From positions 992,001-1,056,000 of the forward strand of contig CM125795.1 of NCBI GenBank assembly GCA_052171275.1: a stretch of 64,000 bases of DNA. Direction: 5' to 3'. Origin of the DNA: Arsenophonus sp052171275 (GTDB taxonomy: Bacteria; Pseudomonadota; Gammaproteobacteria; Enterobacterales; Enterobacteriaceae). Below the pieces are notes generated by a model that had not been told where the DNA came from, did not search any database, and saw only the letters and a program-made list of their open reading frames with translations. Shown piece by piece: positions 48,101 through 61,110 of this stretch. Position 1 is the stretch's first letter. Every line of letters begins with the position of its first letter. The translations under genes and the position numbers were made by a program.

Positions 48101-51100
48101 TTGTTCTTACTATTTATATATAATAAGTATTTATAGTAATTATATTTTTTGTTTTTTAAATATCTTCAAAAAATAATTATTTTAGTATTTATGAAATTTT
48201 GGAAAAAATATTTTTATATATATTATTAATTTAAACATATTAAAAATAAATTATTTAATATTACAATTAAAATTATGATATTAAATAATTTATTAATTTA
48301 AATAAAGAAATTTTATTTTATAAAGAATATAACTTTAAAATTAATAATTTTTTAATACTTTGTATTAGAAAATTTAATTTCTCTGATTTAATTGAAATAT
48401 AAAGCAAAAATAAGTGATTAATTATATTGATATAAATAACGTAATATTTAAGTTTAGTTTAAATATCTATCTTAATTATTTGTTTTTAATATTTAGAAAA
48501 TAATGATTTAATATTTATAATTAAAAATATGTTTAATAAAATATGTAAATTTATTAAAATATAAAAAATCATATGGTTTTTATACTAAACTGACGCATAT
48601 AATATATTAATTATTTTAATGAATTTTATTTTTTTTCAAAAAAAAATAAAATAAACTTGAATTTTCAATTTAAAATATTAACAGATAAATTTAAATTTAT
48701 AATATTACATTGAAAGCTTTAAATTTATTTTTTTCAATAATTTTCTAAACTCTATCTCTGATATCAACCATGAAATATAATTATGGCTAATTAACATCAT
48801 TATAATTGATAAGAAAAGATATAATTAAAATTAAATTGATAAAATAGAATTTTGTAGTTATTTAGTTGGATAAACTAAATAAAATTTATAATAATCTTAA
48901 GTATCATAAATTTAATGATTTATAAAATTTATATAAGGATTATAATTTTATCTTTAAAATGATTTACTTAATCTATTATAAGTTATATAATAAAATTATA
49001 AATTATTTATATTTATTAACTGTTATAACATTAATAATTCGTCTTCAGACAATACAATGTCAAGATTTTAACTTGAAGATCTAGAGTTTATTTTTAAAAT
49101 ATATAAATAAATCATCGTTACCAGCATAAAATCATTAAAAAAGATAATTTAAGATTAACTTAAATTTTATTTATTATTTTTCAACATAGCACTATATATA
49201 ATAATACTAGTTTTTAATTTAAGTAAAATTAGTTTTTAATAAAGGTATATACTTATTAACATTAAGATTAATATTAAAACTAATGTATCATAGGCTAAAA
49301 ACTAAATATTATTATCGTCAAATTATTTATTTTATAATATATATAAAACATCTTCGTTTATTCAACTTATTTTAAATAGAAAAAATCATATTTTACTTAA
49401 TAAAAATAATTTTTATAGATTTTAATATAGATATATTAATACATTATTAAAATAGTATTTTAGTTTATCTGAAATTTATTTATTAAGTAGATATTTACTA
49501 GTTAATGTTAAATTAAAAATAATATGTATTAATAAAAATAAAATAAATTCCATTTAAAAAATAATAGAAACTTTTATTATTAAAATTTATTTTTTATCAT
49601 AGTTTATTCAACTATAGAATATTTATCATAATAATTTAAAAGATTAAAATTATCAATTTTATTGACTTAAATTAAAATAATTTAAATCATAAATTATATG
49701 TTGGCATTAATTTATGATTATTTAATAATTTAAATTATATATTATATTAATTTTTTAAATTAAAGTTAATAAGATAATTTAAATTACTTTAATGTAAGTA
49801 ATTAACATAATCACCAAATTTTAAATTATTAAATTTATCAATTTTATTATATTAATATAATTTTCTGTAGAATTTTAATATCAAATAAGATTTGTATTAA
49901 ATATTTTATAATAAGATTATATATCAATTAATAAGTAATAATATATCGATTAAATATAAAATAGATGATTTAACTTTCTTATTGAATTAATATTTACACT
50001 AAAATATTAAATACTTAATATGAATAAAAGTCGTTCAATAATAAATTGAATTTATTTTAATGTTTTCTTTTTTTTGTAATTTTATAACTTTTTAATGTTG
50101 AATATTATTCCTTATTCTTTTTTTTAAATTAAAAACACTATTTCAAAAAAAGAAAATTTAATAGAAGTTATTATTTTTTTGAAAATATCACTATAACTAA
50201 TATCTTATAAAAAGTATTTTAATAAATTTTATAATTATTAAATTTAAAGTATTTAATGAAAGTTTTAACTTTTCATAATTGATATTAATATATGATTATA
50301 GAATTAAATTACTATTTAAAATAGGAAAATTAATTATTTCAAAAAAAATTCAATTAATATTCTGAAATATGTATTTAAAAAATTAATTATAAAAAATATA
50401 TATCTTTTATCAAAATTAATTTTAATTAACAATATAACTATAATTACTTAAATTAGAAGAATAAAACTATCTTTTAAAAAATAAAGTTAAAATATATTAA
50501 TTTATTTCTAATAAAATTAAAATAGAATAAAAAAAGATTTTTTAAAAAATAAATTTAATATTTTTAAAATTTTAATCATAAATTATATTATAATATATAA
50601 TTGAAAATTATAAATTAATATAATAAATATTAATATTCATTTAATATTATTATCTAATAATTTTATTACTATGAATATTTAAAAATTTTAATGTATTTAT
50701 CAAAAATATTTTTAATATATTATGAATAATAATTATGGAGAATTTTGAAATCTAAAATATCTTATTAATTTATAATAAAAACAATTTATTATATTTATTA
50801 ATATATTATATAAATTTTTTAATATATATTATTAACTTCATTCATAATAAAAATTATTTTTATTATGAATTTAAAACATAAATAAGACTTATTATTTTAT
50901 TTTATAATTTTCAAAAAATATAAATTTCTATAAATTTATCATTATCAAAAATAAAAAATTCATATATAAGTACTTAGTTTTAGTATAATTATTTTTAATA
51001 TTAAAGTACTATCTATAATAAAAATAGAGTATTATTTGTTTTAAATTATACTAATATCTTCATTTTTTATAAAATTATAAAATAATAAAGATCTTAAAAA

Positions 51101-54100
51101 TATTTGAATAATTTAGACTAAATAGATACGTTCTTCTCTTTAAGAAATTCGTATATTTTAAATTTAGCAAAATATATAATATGAAATAAAAAATATATAA
51201 TATAAAATATTTGATTATTTTAAATTGTTTTATTTCTTTTTACAAAGAAAAACTTTAAATATCTTAAATAATAATTTAATTAAGAAATATTCTTATAAAT
51301 ATTTTAATTAGAATTACTTAACTTATCGTAATTTTATTAAGTATTTTATATACGTGAATATTAAAATAATTTAATAATAAAAATTATTTTATCTATATGA
51401 TATATTAGAATAATAACATAAAAATTATAAAGTTTAGAAAATTTTAATAATTAAATTATTAAATAAATAGTAAAATAATAAAAAATAATTAAATCATTAA
51501 TTTATTCAAAATTTAATATAATTAAAGTAAAATATCTTGATATATTAACATTTAATGAATTAATAATTAAGTTTATAATTAATTTAATATTTTAAAATTT
51601 TTTAAAAGAAAATAAAAAATTAACTTTATATAAATAATATTACATAAATAAATATAAAAACGTTTAATAAGAATTTTATCTTTATTTTAATAAATATAAA
51701 TCAATGATTTTTAAAGAAAAGAAACATTAAAAGTAATCCTCAATTTAAATTTTAATTGTGCAACTATTTAATTAGGTACTATATAGTTATATAGCAATTT
51801 TTATAAACATTTTGTGTTAAGAAGATTTATTTCTTTTTTTTCTATTTTGAGTATTACAGAAATTTAAAATATTAAAATTATAAAAAGTTATCAAAAAATA
51901 ACTTTCATATAATTATTTTATTTATATAAATTATCTATATAAGATGATAGTAATATAAATACTCATATTTACTAAATAAAATAATTTACAAAAAAATTAT
52001 ATATATTTTCATTTTAATTAATTTATAAATATTATTTAATGTAATACATATTTTTACTATTAATAACTGATATAAAAAATATAATTATGTTTATAATTAT
52101 TAATAATAATATTTACAATAAAAATATTATTAATATGTTAAGTGAAATGCTTGATAATTAAAGTTATATATTTCAATAATCTATAATAATTTTTAATTAA
52201 TAAATAATTAAGAAAATGTAAAATATATTTATATTTAAAGAAAATAAATTCGTATTCAAAACTAATATCTAAAAGTTAATAAATAACTAAATCATTTTAT
52301 ATTTAATAATAAAGAATTTATAGTATATTAATCTAACAATGAAGATTTAATTATTAGATTATTTATATAGTTAAAAGACAGATATTTTAAAAAATAAAAC
52401 AATCTAATTAAAAATTGTTGAATTTATGATAGTTTAATAATTTATAAAATATTATATGAATATTTTTAACATAAATAACTCTTATATAATTTCGAAATAA
52501 TGATTTAAAATTAATTCAATATCGTTAATAATTTTCGATAAATAAATATTTATAGATAATAAATATATCACATTAGTTAATGTTGATAATTTAATAATTA
52601 AAAGTAAAAATTTCAATTAATTAGTTTTATAAGAGATATACTTATTTTCATATTTTTATTTTTTTAAATCTTGAAAATTTTAATAATTAATTTTATGTTG
52701 AAAATTAACTTCGATTAATGATTTATAGTTAAATTGTAAATATATCATAATTATTTTTATTAACTTAAATTTAGTTAATATTTTATTAGAAATAACTATA
52801 AACTGTGTAATTGGAATCTTATAACTTATGGTAAAGTTCTGAATATTTATAAATATCTGTAATATTTAGGTAAATAAATAATCAGCTTCTAAGCTCATTA
52901 TTCTTATATTGGAATATATATTTTTAATATGAATATGTTTTAAATCAATCAATTATAAATAAATTATTCAATTATTTAGAAAAAATTATATATAATTTTA
53001 ATACTAGTATTTTATTTTTAGTTTATATTAATTTGTATTAAATTAAATATATTTAATTTAATAATAAAAAATTATTTTATACTAGAAAATCAGATTTATT
53101 ATATATATATTCTTTTAATTTTAATACTAAAATTTAATTATTATTTTAATATTGCAAAATGATAATTTTTAACTTTATTTTTTTTATAAGTATTATGATA
53201 AAGATATAAACATATCTAAATTATACATATATTATAAATATTTAAAGTTAAAAATTACTTTATTTAATACATTATTTAATATGATGCATGATATATATTA
53301 AAATTAATACCTTTATTAAGTTTTATCTATTTATTTAATATAATTATATCGACAAAATAAGAAAATAGTTAGAATGTATCTTTAATAAAATTATATATAA
53401 ATAAAATTTATTTTATTATAAAATTATAGATTTTATATAATTTAAATTGAAATAAATTATTAATCATCCATTTATGTTTTTATACTATTATTTTTATCAT
53501 TGTTGATAAAAATAATAATAATATATTCAAATTTTACATCTAATATACATTTCTAATATATATATTTTCTAAAATTCAATTTAGTAACTTATAAGAAAAA
53601 ATATAAATATTATAAGTCAAAATTAAATAAAGATTAAAATAGAGATTTATATTCATTTTTAGTTTTTTATGTTATTATTCCTATTTATTATGAAAATATA
53701 ATTATACTTTTGATTAATATTAATTATTAGTATCAAATCATTTATAATTATTTATTTATTAAATACTGGTCTATTTGAATAGATTAAATTTATTGATATT
53801 AAATATATAAATTTTTTAAAAATCTTTATTTTTTTGTTTTATATTTTTTAGTTTTTTTTAATTTATAAAATTTAATTTTAAATATTTAATTTTATTTATT
53901 TTCTGAGAATTTTATTTTAGGTATAAAGGTCAATTTCTATTATTTTCAATTAATTAATATTGAATTTTTAATCATAAAAGCAATTTAATATATATAATAT
54001 TTATTTTCTATTAATAATTGTATTTTTTTATAAAAAATTTATTTTTTTATCTTAAACAAATATTTTATTATAACACTATTTTATATTTATTATTTATTTT

Positions 54101-57100
54101 TTTATTATAAGATATTAACTAATTAAATTATCTTATATTATCATTATAAATGATATTATAAAAAAATAAAATTACCTATATATTTATTAAAGTAAAATAA
54201 TGAAATGAAAAGTTTAATATAAAATATTAATAAAACATTAAAATACTATACAACTTAAATTTTTATAGATATAATTAACTTTTAGCATCTACTTTAACTA
54301 CCATTATTCATCACTCTTTTATATTAAATAACTATTAATCTTAAATCATAAATTAATTCAGTAAATTGATGTATTTTCTAGAATTAATAATTTAATTAGT
54401 TACTATTTTTTATGATACTAGTTTAATTTTTCATCTTAATTATAATCAGTAATGCATATTGTGTTTTTTTATCAACTATTACATTAATTAATATGTTAGT
54501 TATATCTGTTAATATTAAGTTAAATCCATTAAAGATTAATGTTGTATATATAACATAATAATATTAACTTAAATATATTTTATTCGATATTAATTTATAT
54601 AGTTATAGTGATAGTGTACTCATAATTTAAAAATTTTTAAATTTAAATAAAATTATTTTTAAATTTATTATCTAAAAATATTTAAAATTATAATATTATA
54701 AGCTAACTATTTAAAAATTATCTTAAGCATAATGTTTATAATATAACTGTATTTTGTATAGAAAAATATTTATTATAACTGAAGTTGATAGATTATTTAT
54801 AATTTATATTATATACAATAAACTCCTTGTAATCATAATAACTATTTATTTATATAATAATCAATATCAATATATTTTACACCATAATTTATCACATATA
54901 TTATATAAAATTAATTTTAGAATAATCTAATTTATAATATTAATAATAAATAAAATATTTCTTAAAGTATATATAAATATTAAATAGAATTATTGATATT
55001 TTGATAACTATATTATGACTTTCATTATTTTAAGTCTTACAATAATCTTAGATAAAACAATTAAAATCAATCTTTTTTTAAAATGCATTAAATATTGAAT
55101 TCAATAATTAACTAAATTATTTTATGATTTTTTATTTATAACTAATTAATAATAAATAATTCATCTTTTTTTAAAGATATTAATACTCTATCATTAATTT
55201 AGGATAAAGAGACTTTTTTATAATTATTTTTACTGATTGTAAAAAATTAAAAAAATTTTTTAAATAGTTAATTTAATATAAAAATATATTATTATGATAG
55301 AATGAATGATTTGAGATAAATATAAAAATATTTTAAAAAAGTCATAATGTATGTTAATAATCTATGAAATATTAATTTAGCTATTAAATTTAAATGAATA
55401 GATAATTTATTACAAAATATGATTTATAATTTTAGTTGCTTAGTTTTAAGATTATCTTAAATAGACTTAATTACAGAAAACCATATTAATTGTAAATAAT
55501 GTGTTATAATAAAAATGTTGGTTATTTTATTAAGATATATCTAAATCATATTTAATAATAATCGTAAATTTAAATCTATGAAGTTAAGTATTGTATAAAA
55601 TAACAGACGATGAATAAAATCATGATACTAAAACATAGTAAAACTATTTTTATAATTAGACTAAAAAAATAAAAACATAATGATATTAAAATAGATTAAC
55701 TTTTATTTATAAAATTAATTATATTTGTGACAATGATATGTTTAACAATTTTATAATAGCATAAAAAAATATATCGCTGATTTTATTCAATGATAAATAA
55801 TTTATTAAAAGTTTCTAATTATAAGAAAATTTTAAATGTTATTTAAGCTTATTTTAATAAATATTATTTGGTTAATACCAAATAATAACATTTATTTTAA
55901 AAATATAAAAAATTCAGAGATATTAATAAAAAATAATTAAATTTAATAATATTTTTTAAATCAAATTAATATAATAAAAAGTTATTATCATTATAGTTTA
56001 AAATAATTAATCGTTATTTCAAATATGATAAAAGTAAAACATATCAATAAAAATTGTTACATTTATAACTTTAATTAAATTAAAGATAAAATATCTATAT
56101 ATACTTATAATATAATTATATTAATTTTTTTATATATATGATTCATCTAATTATATAAAAATTAATAAAGTACAAAACTATAAATTGATTTTTTTTGATT
56201 AAAAATAGACATAGTGATTATTATTTAATTCTTTTATTTTTTATAATTTTCTTAAAGAGATATTGAGAAGTCTTAAAAATTTATTACTATAAAAACTCAT
56301 ATTATTTTTTAGAAATTAAAATTTTTTTAGAATTAATTTTATCAAAAAATCTTTATAATTAGGAAATAAAATAATATAATTATATTCATACACTTTAAAT
56401 ATTTAATTATTTGTATTTTTAAATATAAATTTAGTTTTAAATGTACATAGATATAATTAAAGATAATACTTAAAAAAGAGCTACTAAACAAATTTGAATT
56501 ATGAATTGTAAAATATAGTTTCATAAGTTTATATTCAGTTAGCAATAACTGTTAATTTTATATACTTCTAAATTTAAATTTATAATAATACTTACTAGTT
56601 CTTTTTCTGAGAAATGAGAAATTGAATATTCAAAAAATACATATAAATATTTTAATAAAAGTGTTAAAGATATGTTAATATATTGATTTTAGAAAGATAT
56701 TATAATATATATTATTAATCATAAAATTAATTTTTATTATTAATATAATAAAAAATTTATCTAGATAAAATTCATTATATCTAATAAAATAAAACATAGC
56801 TTATAATATTAAAATAATTAGCAAAAAAATAATTATCCGACAGTTAATAATATGCATAGTAAATATATCTTATAGTTGATATTAATAATAAAAATTCTAT
56901 TTTTAGTTAATAAATTATTATTAATAACATCATTATTCATTTAGTAATACATAATTAATTTAAATTAATATAAAAAAATAAATTTACAGTATTGTAAAAA
57001 TAACTATAAATAAGACTACTTGTATTAAATAAGTAATAAAAAAGATTAGTTAAAATTAATAAGTTATAAAAATAATATCAAAAAAATGAAATAAAATATT

Positions 57101-57953
57101 ATAAATTAGATTTTTTAGCCTAAAAAATAAATTATTTTATTAAATTAATTATTTTTAAATCTAATAAAAATTCAGAACACAATAATATTAAATACTTTAA
57201 GTATTAAAAGATAATTACATTATTATTATAATTTATAATACTGATTGTGATTTATTTATTAATTTAACATATATAAATTTGATATGAAGAATTTAAACAA
57301 TGAAATTCATAAATTTTATAAATTATCAGGATAATCTTATAAAAAATAGGATATTTAAAACTATATACTGTTATTTTAGTACATTTACTATTGATATTAA
57401 ATATTATTTGATTTTTATCTAAATACTTAGTAAAAAATTATTTATGTTTTATAACACAAAACTAAATATGAATAATATATTAATATTTTCAAAAAAAATT
57501 TGATTTCTGGTAAAGTAAATTGTATTTTTTATTTTATAGTATTTAAAGTAAATAAGTTTGGTAGTTGATTTATCGATGTATATTCATTTATAGATTTTAT
57601 TATAGTATAATATAGTATTTATTATAATAATGAAAATTAAAAAATCATTAATATAAAATACCAATAAAAATTATTAAATTTAGTTAATTTATTTTAAGTA
57701 ATTAATTTTATTTATTAAAATAAATAATCAAAATAATAAGTAAATAATAATATTGTTACATTAATCTATTTTAACTTAAATTAAATAGATTAATAAGTTG
57801 ACTATTAAATTTATTCTTTAAATCATATATAATCTATATTAATTAAATTTAATTAAATCATTAATTAATATAAATTATAATTAATAATTAAAAATTAAAC
57901 AATAAATTTTTACTAAATCATTAAAATGAGATTATTTCATGAAGGTTTATTTT
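45126..57953. other. 12.8-kb gene-free AT-rich desert
   Basis: The longest stretch after the 13570-27288 desert without an intact gene. Right after gpsA a small hairpin (45134-45164, GTGAA/TTCAC inside AATATT/AATATT) may end transcription. An isolated open frame of 67 codons at 56342-56545 looks accidental. Patches with more G+C and gene-like translation, at about 47140-47345 on the minus strand and 52790-52920 on the plus strand, may be decayed genes; I could not name them. Short hairpins with GC-bearing stems are at 46290-46310 and 55862-55887. Confidence 0.62.
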
Positions 57954-59531
57954 TTATTCCCATTCAATTGTCGATGGTGGTTTTCCGCTAATATCATAAA
58001 CTACTCTAGAGATACCAACGACTTCATTTATGATTCGATTTGAAACTAAAGCTAGAAAATCATATGGTAAATGCGCCCAGTTAGCGGTCATGAAATCAAT
58101 AGTTTTAACTGCTCTTAATGATATAATCCAATCATATATACGATTATCACCCATTATTCCAACAGAGCGTACTGGTATAAAAATACTGAATGCTTGATTT
58201 ACTTTATAATAAAGATTAGATTTATGCAACTCTTCAATAAAAATAGCATCTGCCTTTCTCAATAGATCACAATAAGATTTTTTTACCTCACCAAGAACTC
58301 GCACAGCTAATCCAGGACCAGGAAATGGATGTCGATGTAATATATCGTAAGGTAGTCCTAACTCTAAGCCGATTTTACGTACTTCATCTTTAAATAAATC
58401 TTTTAATGGTTCGATTAATCCAAGTTTCATTTCTACTGGTAATCCACCTACATTGTGATGAGATTTAATAACATGCTCTTTACCTTTTATTAAAATAGTA
58501 GATTCAATTATATCTGGATAAATAGTACCTTGTGCTAACCATTTAACATGTGTTTGTTTAGCTGCTTGTTCATTAAATATCTTAATAAAAAGACGTCCGA
58601 TTATTTTACGTTTTAACTCTGGTTCATTAATACCAATCAATGCATTAAGAAAACGATTTTCTGCTTTTACATGAATAACATTTAAATTAAATTTATTATT
58701 AAATATGGTCATAACTTCTTGCACTTCATTTAAGCGTAATAAACCATTATCAACAAAGATGCAAATCAACTTCTTACCAATAGCAAGATCGAGTAATAAC
58801 GCAGTAACTAATGAATCAATACCACCAGATAGCGCTAAAATAACACGATCATCACCAATTTTTTCTTTTAGTTGAAGTATTCTATTTTTAACAATCAATG
58901 CAGCATTCCAGTAAGCTTTACAATTGCAAATTTTTAGTACAAAATGTTTTAAAATCGTAATTCCTTGAGTAGTATGTGTAACTTCAGGATGAAATTGAAC
59001 ACCATAGAAATGTTTTTTTTCATTAGCTATAATGGCAAATGGAGAATTATCTGTGCTAGCTATAACCTTAAAATCAATCGGAAGAGAGGTTACTTTATCC
59101 CCATGACTCATCCATACATCAAGTAGTGGTTTACCATCCGTACTTAGTCTATCATAAATATCATGAAATAGTTTAGAAGAATGCTGAATAGAAATTTGAG
59201 CATGCCCAAATTCTCGTTTATTAGAAATTTTAACTTGCCCACCTAATTGGATAGACATAATTTGCATACCGTAACAAATACCTAATACAGGAACACCGGC
59301 CAAAAAAACATATTCAGGTACACGCGGCCTATTTTTTTCAGTAGTACTTTCTGGTCCACCAGAAAGTATAATTCCGTTTGGATTAAATTTATGAATTTGT
59401 TCAGTGGAAGAACTATATTCGAAAAGTTCACAATAAACTCCAATTTCACGAATACGACGAGCAATTAATTGGCTATATTGTGAACCAAAATCGATAATTA
59501 ATATTCGATATTGATCAACTTTAGTTTTCAT
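57954..59531 (-). CDS. guaA: GMP synthase (glutamine-hydrolysing)
   Basis: GuaA aminates XMP to GMP using glutamine and ATP, the last step of guanine nucleotide synthesis. The 525-residue protein has exactly the E. coli length. The N-terminal class I glutamine amidotransferase domain (about 8-205) carries the nucleophile Cys86 in GICYGMQ and the His/Glu of GVQFHPEVTHT (about 181 and 183). The ATP-pyrophosphatase domain follows with the P-loop SGGIDS (about 235), IFVDNGLLR and IKSHHNVGGLP, then the dimerisation domain with RHPFPGPGLAVRVLGE and the C-terminal ISGKPPSTIEWE. GGAA lies eight bases before the ATG. It is 58 bases behind guaB and surely co-transcribed with it. Confidence 0.98.
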   Translation of the reverse strand: MKTKVDQYRILIIDFGSQYSQLIARRIREIGVYCELFEYSSSTEQIHKFNPNGIILSGGPESTTEKNRPRVPEYVFLAGVPVLGICYGMQIMSIQLGGQVKISNKREFGHAQISIQHSSKLFHDIYDRLSTDGKPLLDVWMSHGDKVTSLPIDFKVIASTDNSPFAIIANEKKHFYGVQFHPEVTHTTQGITILKHFVLKICNCKAYWNAALIVKNRILQLKEKIGDDRVILALSGGIDSLVTALLLDLAIGKKLICIFVDNGLLRLNEVQEVMTIFNNKFNLNVIHVKAENRFLNALIGINEPELKRKIIGRLFIKIFNEQAAKQTHVKWLAQGTIYPDIIESTILIKGKEHVIKSHHNVGGLPVEMKLGLIEPLKDLFKDEVRKIGLELGLPYDILHRHPFPGPGLAVRVLGEVKKSYCDLLRKADAIFIEELHKSNLYYKVNQAFSIFIPVRSVGIMGDNRIYDWIISLRAVKTIDFMTANWAHLPYDFLALVSNRIINEVVGISRVVYDISGKPPSTIEWE

Positions 59532-59589
59532 TTAAAGAAAATTCCAAAACAAATAATAACTTTAAGATCTATAAAATATTATTAATATT

Positions 59590-61050
59590 TTAACCTAAAC
59601 GATAATTTGGTGATTCTTTTGTTATAATAACATCATGAACATGACTTTCTTGAATACCAGCACCACTAATTCTTACAAATTCTGCTTTATTTCTTAATTC
59701 ATCAATAGTTGCACAACCAGTTAGCCCCATACAAGAACGAAGACCACCCATTTGCTGATAAATAATATTTTTCAATAATCCTTTATAAATAACTCGACCT
59801 TCTATTCCTTCAGGAACTAGTTTATTTGTAATGTTATCAGTTTGAAAATAACGATCTGAAGAACCTTCTGACATTGCACCTAATGATCCCATTCCACGAT
59901 ATGTCTTATAAGAACACCCTTGAAATAAGATCGTTTCTCCTGGTGACTCCTCAGTGCCAGCAAGCATTGAACCAACCATAACACAAGAAGCTCCAGCAGC
60001 AAGTGCTTTAGCAATATCACCTGAAAATCGAATGCCTCCATCAGCAATTATCGGTATATTCATCCCGTTAAGCGCTTCAACTGCATCAGCAATAGCAGTG
60101 ATCTGAGGTACACCAACACCTGTAACAATTCTTGTTGTACAGATAGAGCCTGGACCAATACCTACTTTCACCGCACTTACACCAGCTTCAACCAAGGCTT
60201 TAGCTCCTTCAGCTGTTGCAATATTACCGCCAATAATTGGTAAATCAGGATATTTTTTCCTTGTTTCTCGAATACGTTGTAAAATATCTTGTGAATGTCC
60301 ATGAGAAGAATCAATCAATAAAACATCAATACCAGCTGCAACTAATGCCTCAATACGTGATTCATTATCAGATCCACCTCCTACCGCAGCACCTACTCGT
60401 AAACGACCTTGTTCATCTCTGCATGCATTTGGCTTATTTTCAATTTTTTGAAAATCTTTTACTATGATCATGCCGAATAGATTAAAGTTATCATCAACGA
60501 CTAATGCTTTTTCTATACGATTTTCATACAGTTTTCGTAAAACGATATCGCGACATTCGCTTTCTTTAACTGTAAGTAAATAAGGTTTAGTTGTCATCAC
60601 CATAGTAACAGGTTGATCTAAATCTGTTACAAATCGAATGTCGCGACTTGTTATGATACCAATTAATTCTTTATTTTTAACAACAGGATAACTAGAAAAA
60701 CCATTCTGTTCAACCATCTTATAGACTTCACGAATTGTAGTTTCAGGTGTGACGGTAAGAGGATTTATAACAATGCCACTTTTATACTTCTTAACTCGAG
60801 TAACTTCTTCTACATGACGCTTAACTGACATATTTTTATGAATAAAACCAATTCCACCCTCTTCAGCTAACGCAATAGCTAAATTTGATTCTGTTACTGT
60901 ATCCATAGCAGCAGAAAGCATTGGAATACTTAAGCAGATAGTGGAAGTTAATTTAGTTGATAAATCAGTAGTATTAGGTAATACATTTGAATGCGCAGGA
61001 ATTAATGATACATCATCAAATGTTAGTGCTTCTTTCTTTATACGTAACAT
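59590..61050 (-). CDS. guaB: Inosine-5'-monophosphate dehydrogenase
   Basis: GuaB oxidises IMP to XMP with NAD, the rate-limiting step towards GMP, and supplies the substrate of GuaA. The start at 61050 gives MLRIKKEALTFDDV, identical in position to E. coli GuaB; a TTG six bases upstream in frame is less likely. The (beta/alpha)8 barrel is interrupted by a CBS-domain pair (about residues 90-205, with ITSRDIRFVTD and KALVVDDNF). Catalytic Cys is in GPGSICTTR (about 304), followed by GGIRFSGDIAKALAAGA, GSMLAGTEESPGE and the flap YRGMGSLGAM. At 486 residues it is normal. There is no evident Shine-Dalgarno, and the start codon is the end of a long potential stem in the leader, which may control initiation. 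Confidence 0.98.
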   Translation of the reverse strand: MLRIKKEALTFDDVSLIPAHSNVLPNTTDLSTKLTSTICLSIPMLSAAMDTVTESNLAIALAEEGGIGFIHKNMSVKRHVEEVTRVKKYKSGIVINPLTVTPETTIREVYKMVEQNGFSSYPVVKNKELIGIITSRDIRFVTDLDQPVTMVMTTKPYLLTVKESECRDIVLRKLYENRIEKALVVDDNFNLFGMIIVKDFQKIENKPNACRDEQGRLRVGAAVGGGSDNESRIEALVAAGIDVLLIDSSHGHSQDILQRIRETRKKYPDLPIIGGNIATAEGAKALVEAGVSAVKVGIGPGSICTTRIVTGVGVPQITAIADAVEALNGMNIPIIADGGIRFSGDIAKALAAGASCVMVGSMLAGTEESPGETILFQGCSYKTYRGMGSLGAMSEGSSDRYFQTDNITNKLVPEGIEGRVIYKGLLKNIIYQQMGGLRSCMGLTGCATIDELRNKAEFVRISGAGIQESHVHDVIITKESPNYRLG

Positions 61051-61110
61051 AAGCAATATTTAACCATGAAGAATGTGGAAAAAAAAGATAAAATATTGCT
61101 TATGCAATAT
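61048..61110 (-). promoter_or_regulatory. guaB leader: start-codon hairpin with alternative stem
   Basis: On the guaB strand the 14 bases at 61104-61091 (CATAAGCAATATTT) are the exact complement of 61061-61048, which end in the guaB ATG. The loop is 29 bases. The upstream arm also belongs to a second palindrome, 61110-61093 (ATATTGC-ATAA-GCAATAT), so the leader RNA can fold either with the start codon buried or with a small upstream hairpin that frees it. This is seen in the sequence; regulation is inference. It does not match the PurR operator, whose half-sites run the other way. Confidence 0.5.

Noticed and set aside
56342..56545. 67-codon open frame on the minus strand
   Set aside because: Composition is that of random AT-rich sequence (Ile, Leu, Tyr, Phe, Lys, Asn), no Shine-Dalgarno or recognisable motif, isolated in a desert.
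59282..59464. 60-codon frame inside guaA
   Set aside because: Same strand, other frame of an unambiguous intact gene; no family resemblance.
60237..60467. 76-codon frame antisense to guaB
   Set aside because: Mirrors the codon structure of guaB on the opposite strand; not an independent gene.
61093..61110. PurR operator upstream of guaB
   Set aside because: The palindrome has TTGC...GCAA order, opposite to the GCAAACGTTTGC core bound by PurR; better explained as an RNA hairpin arm.
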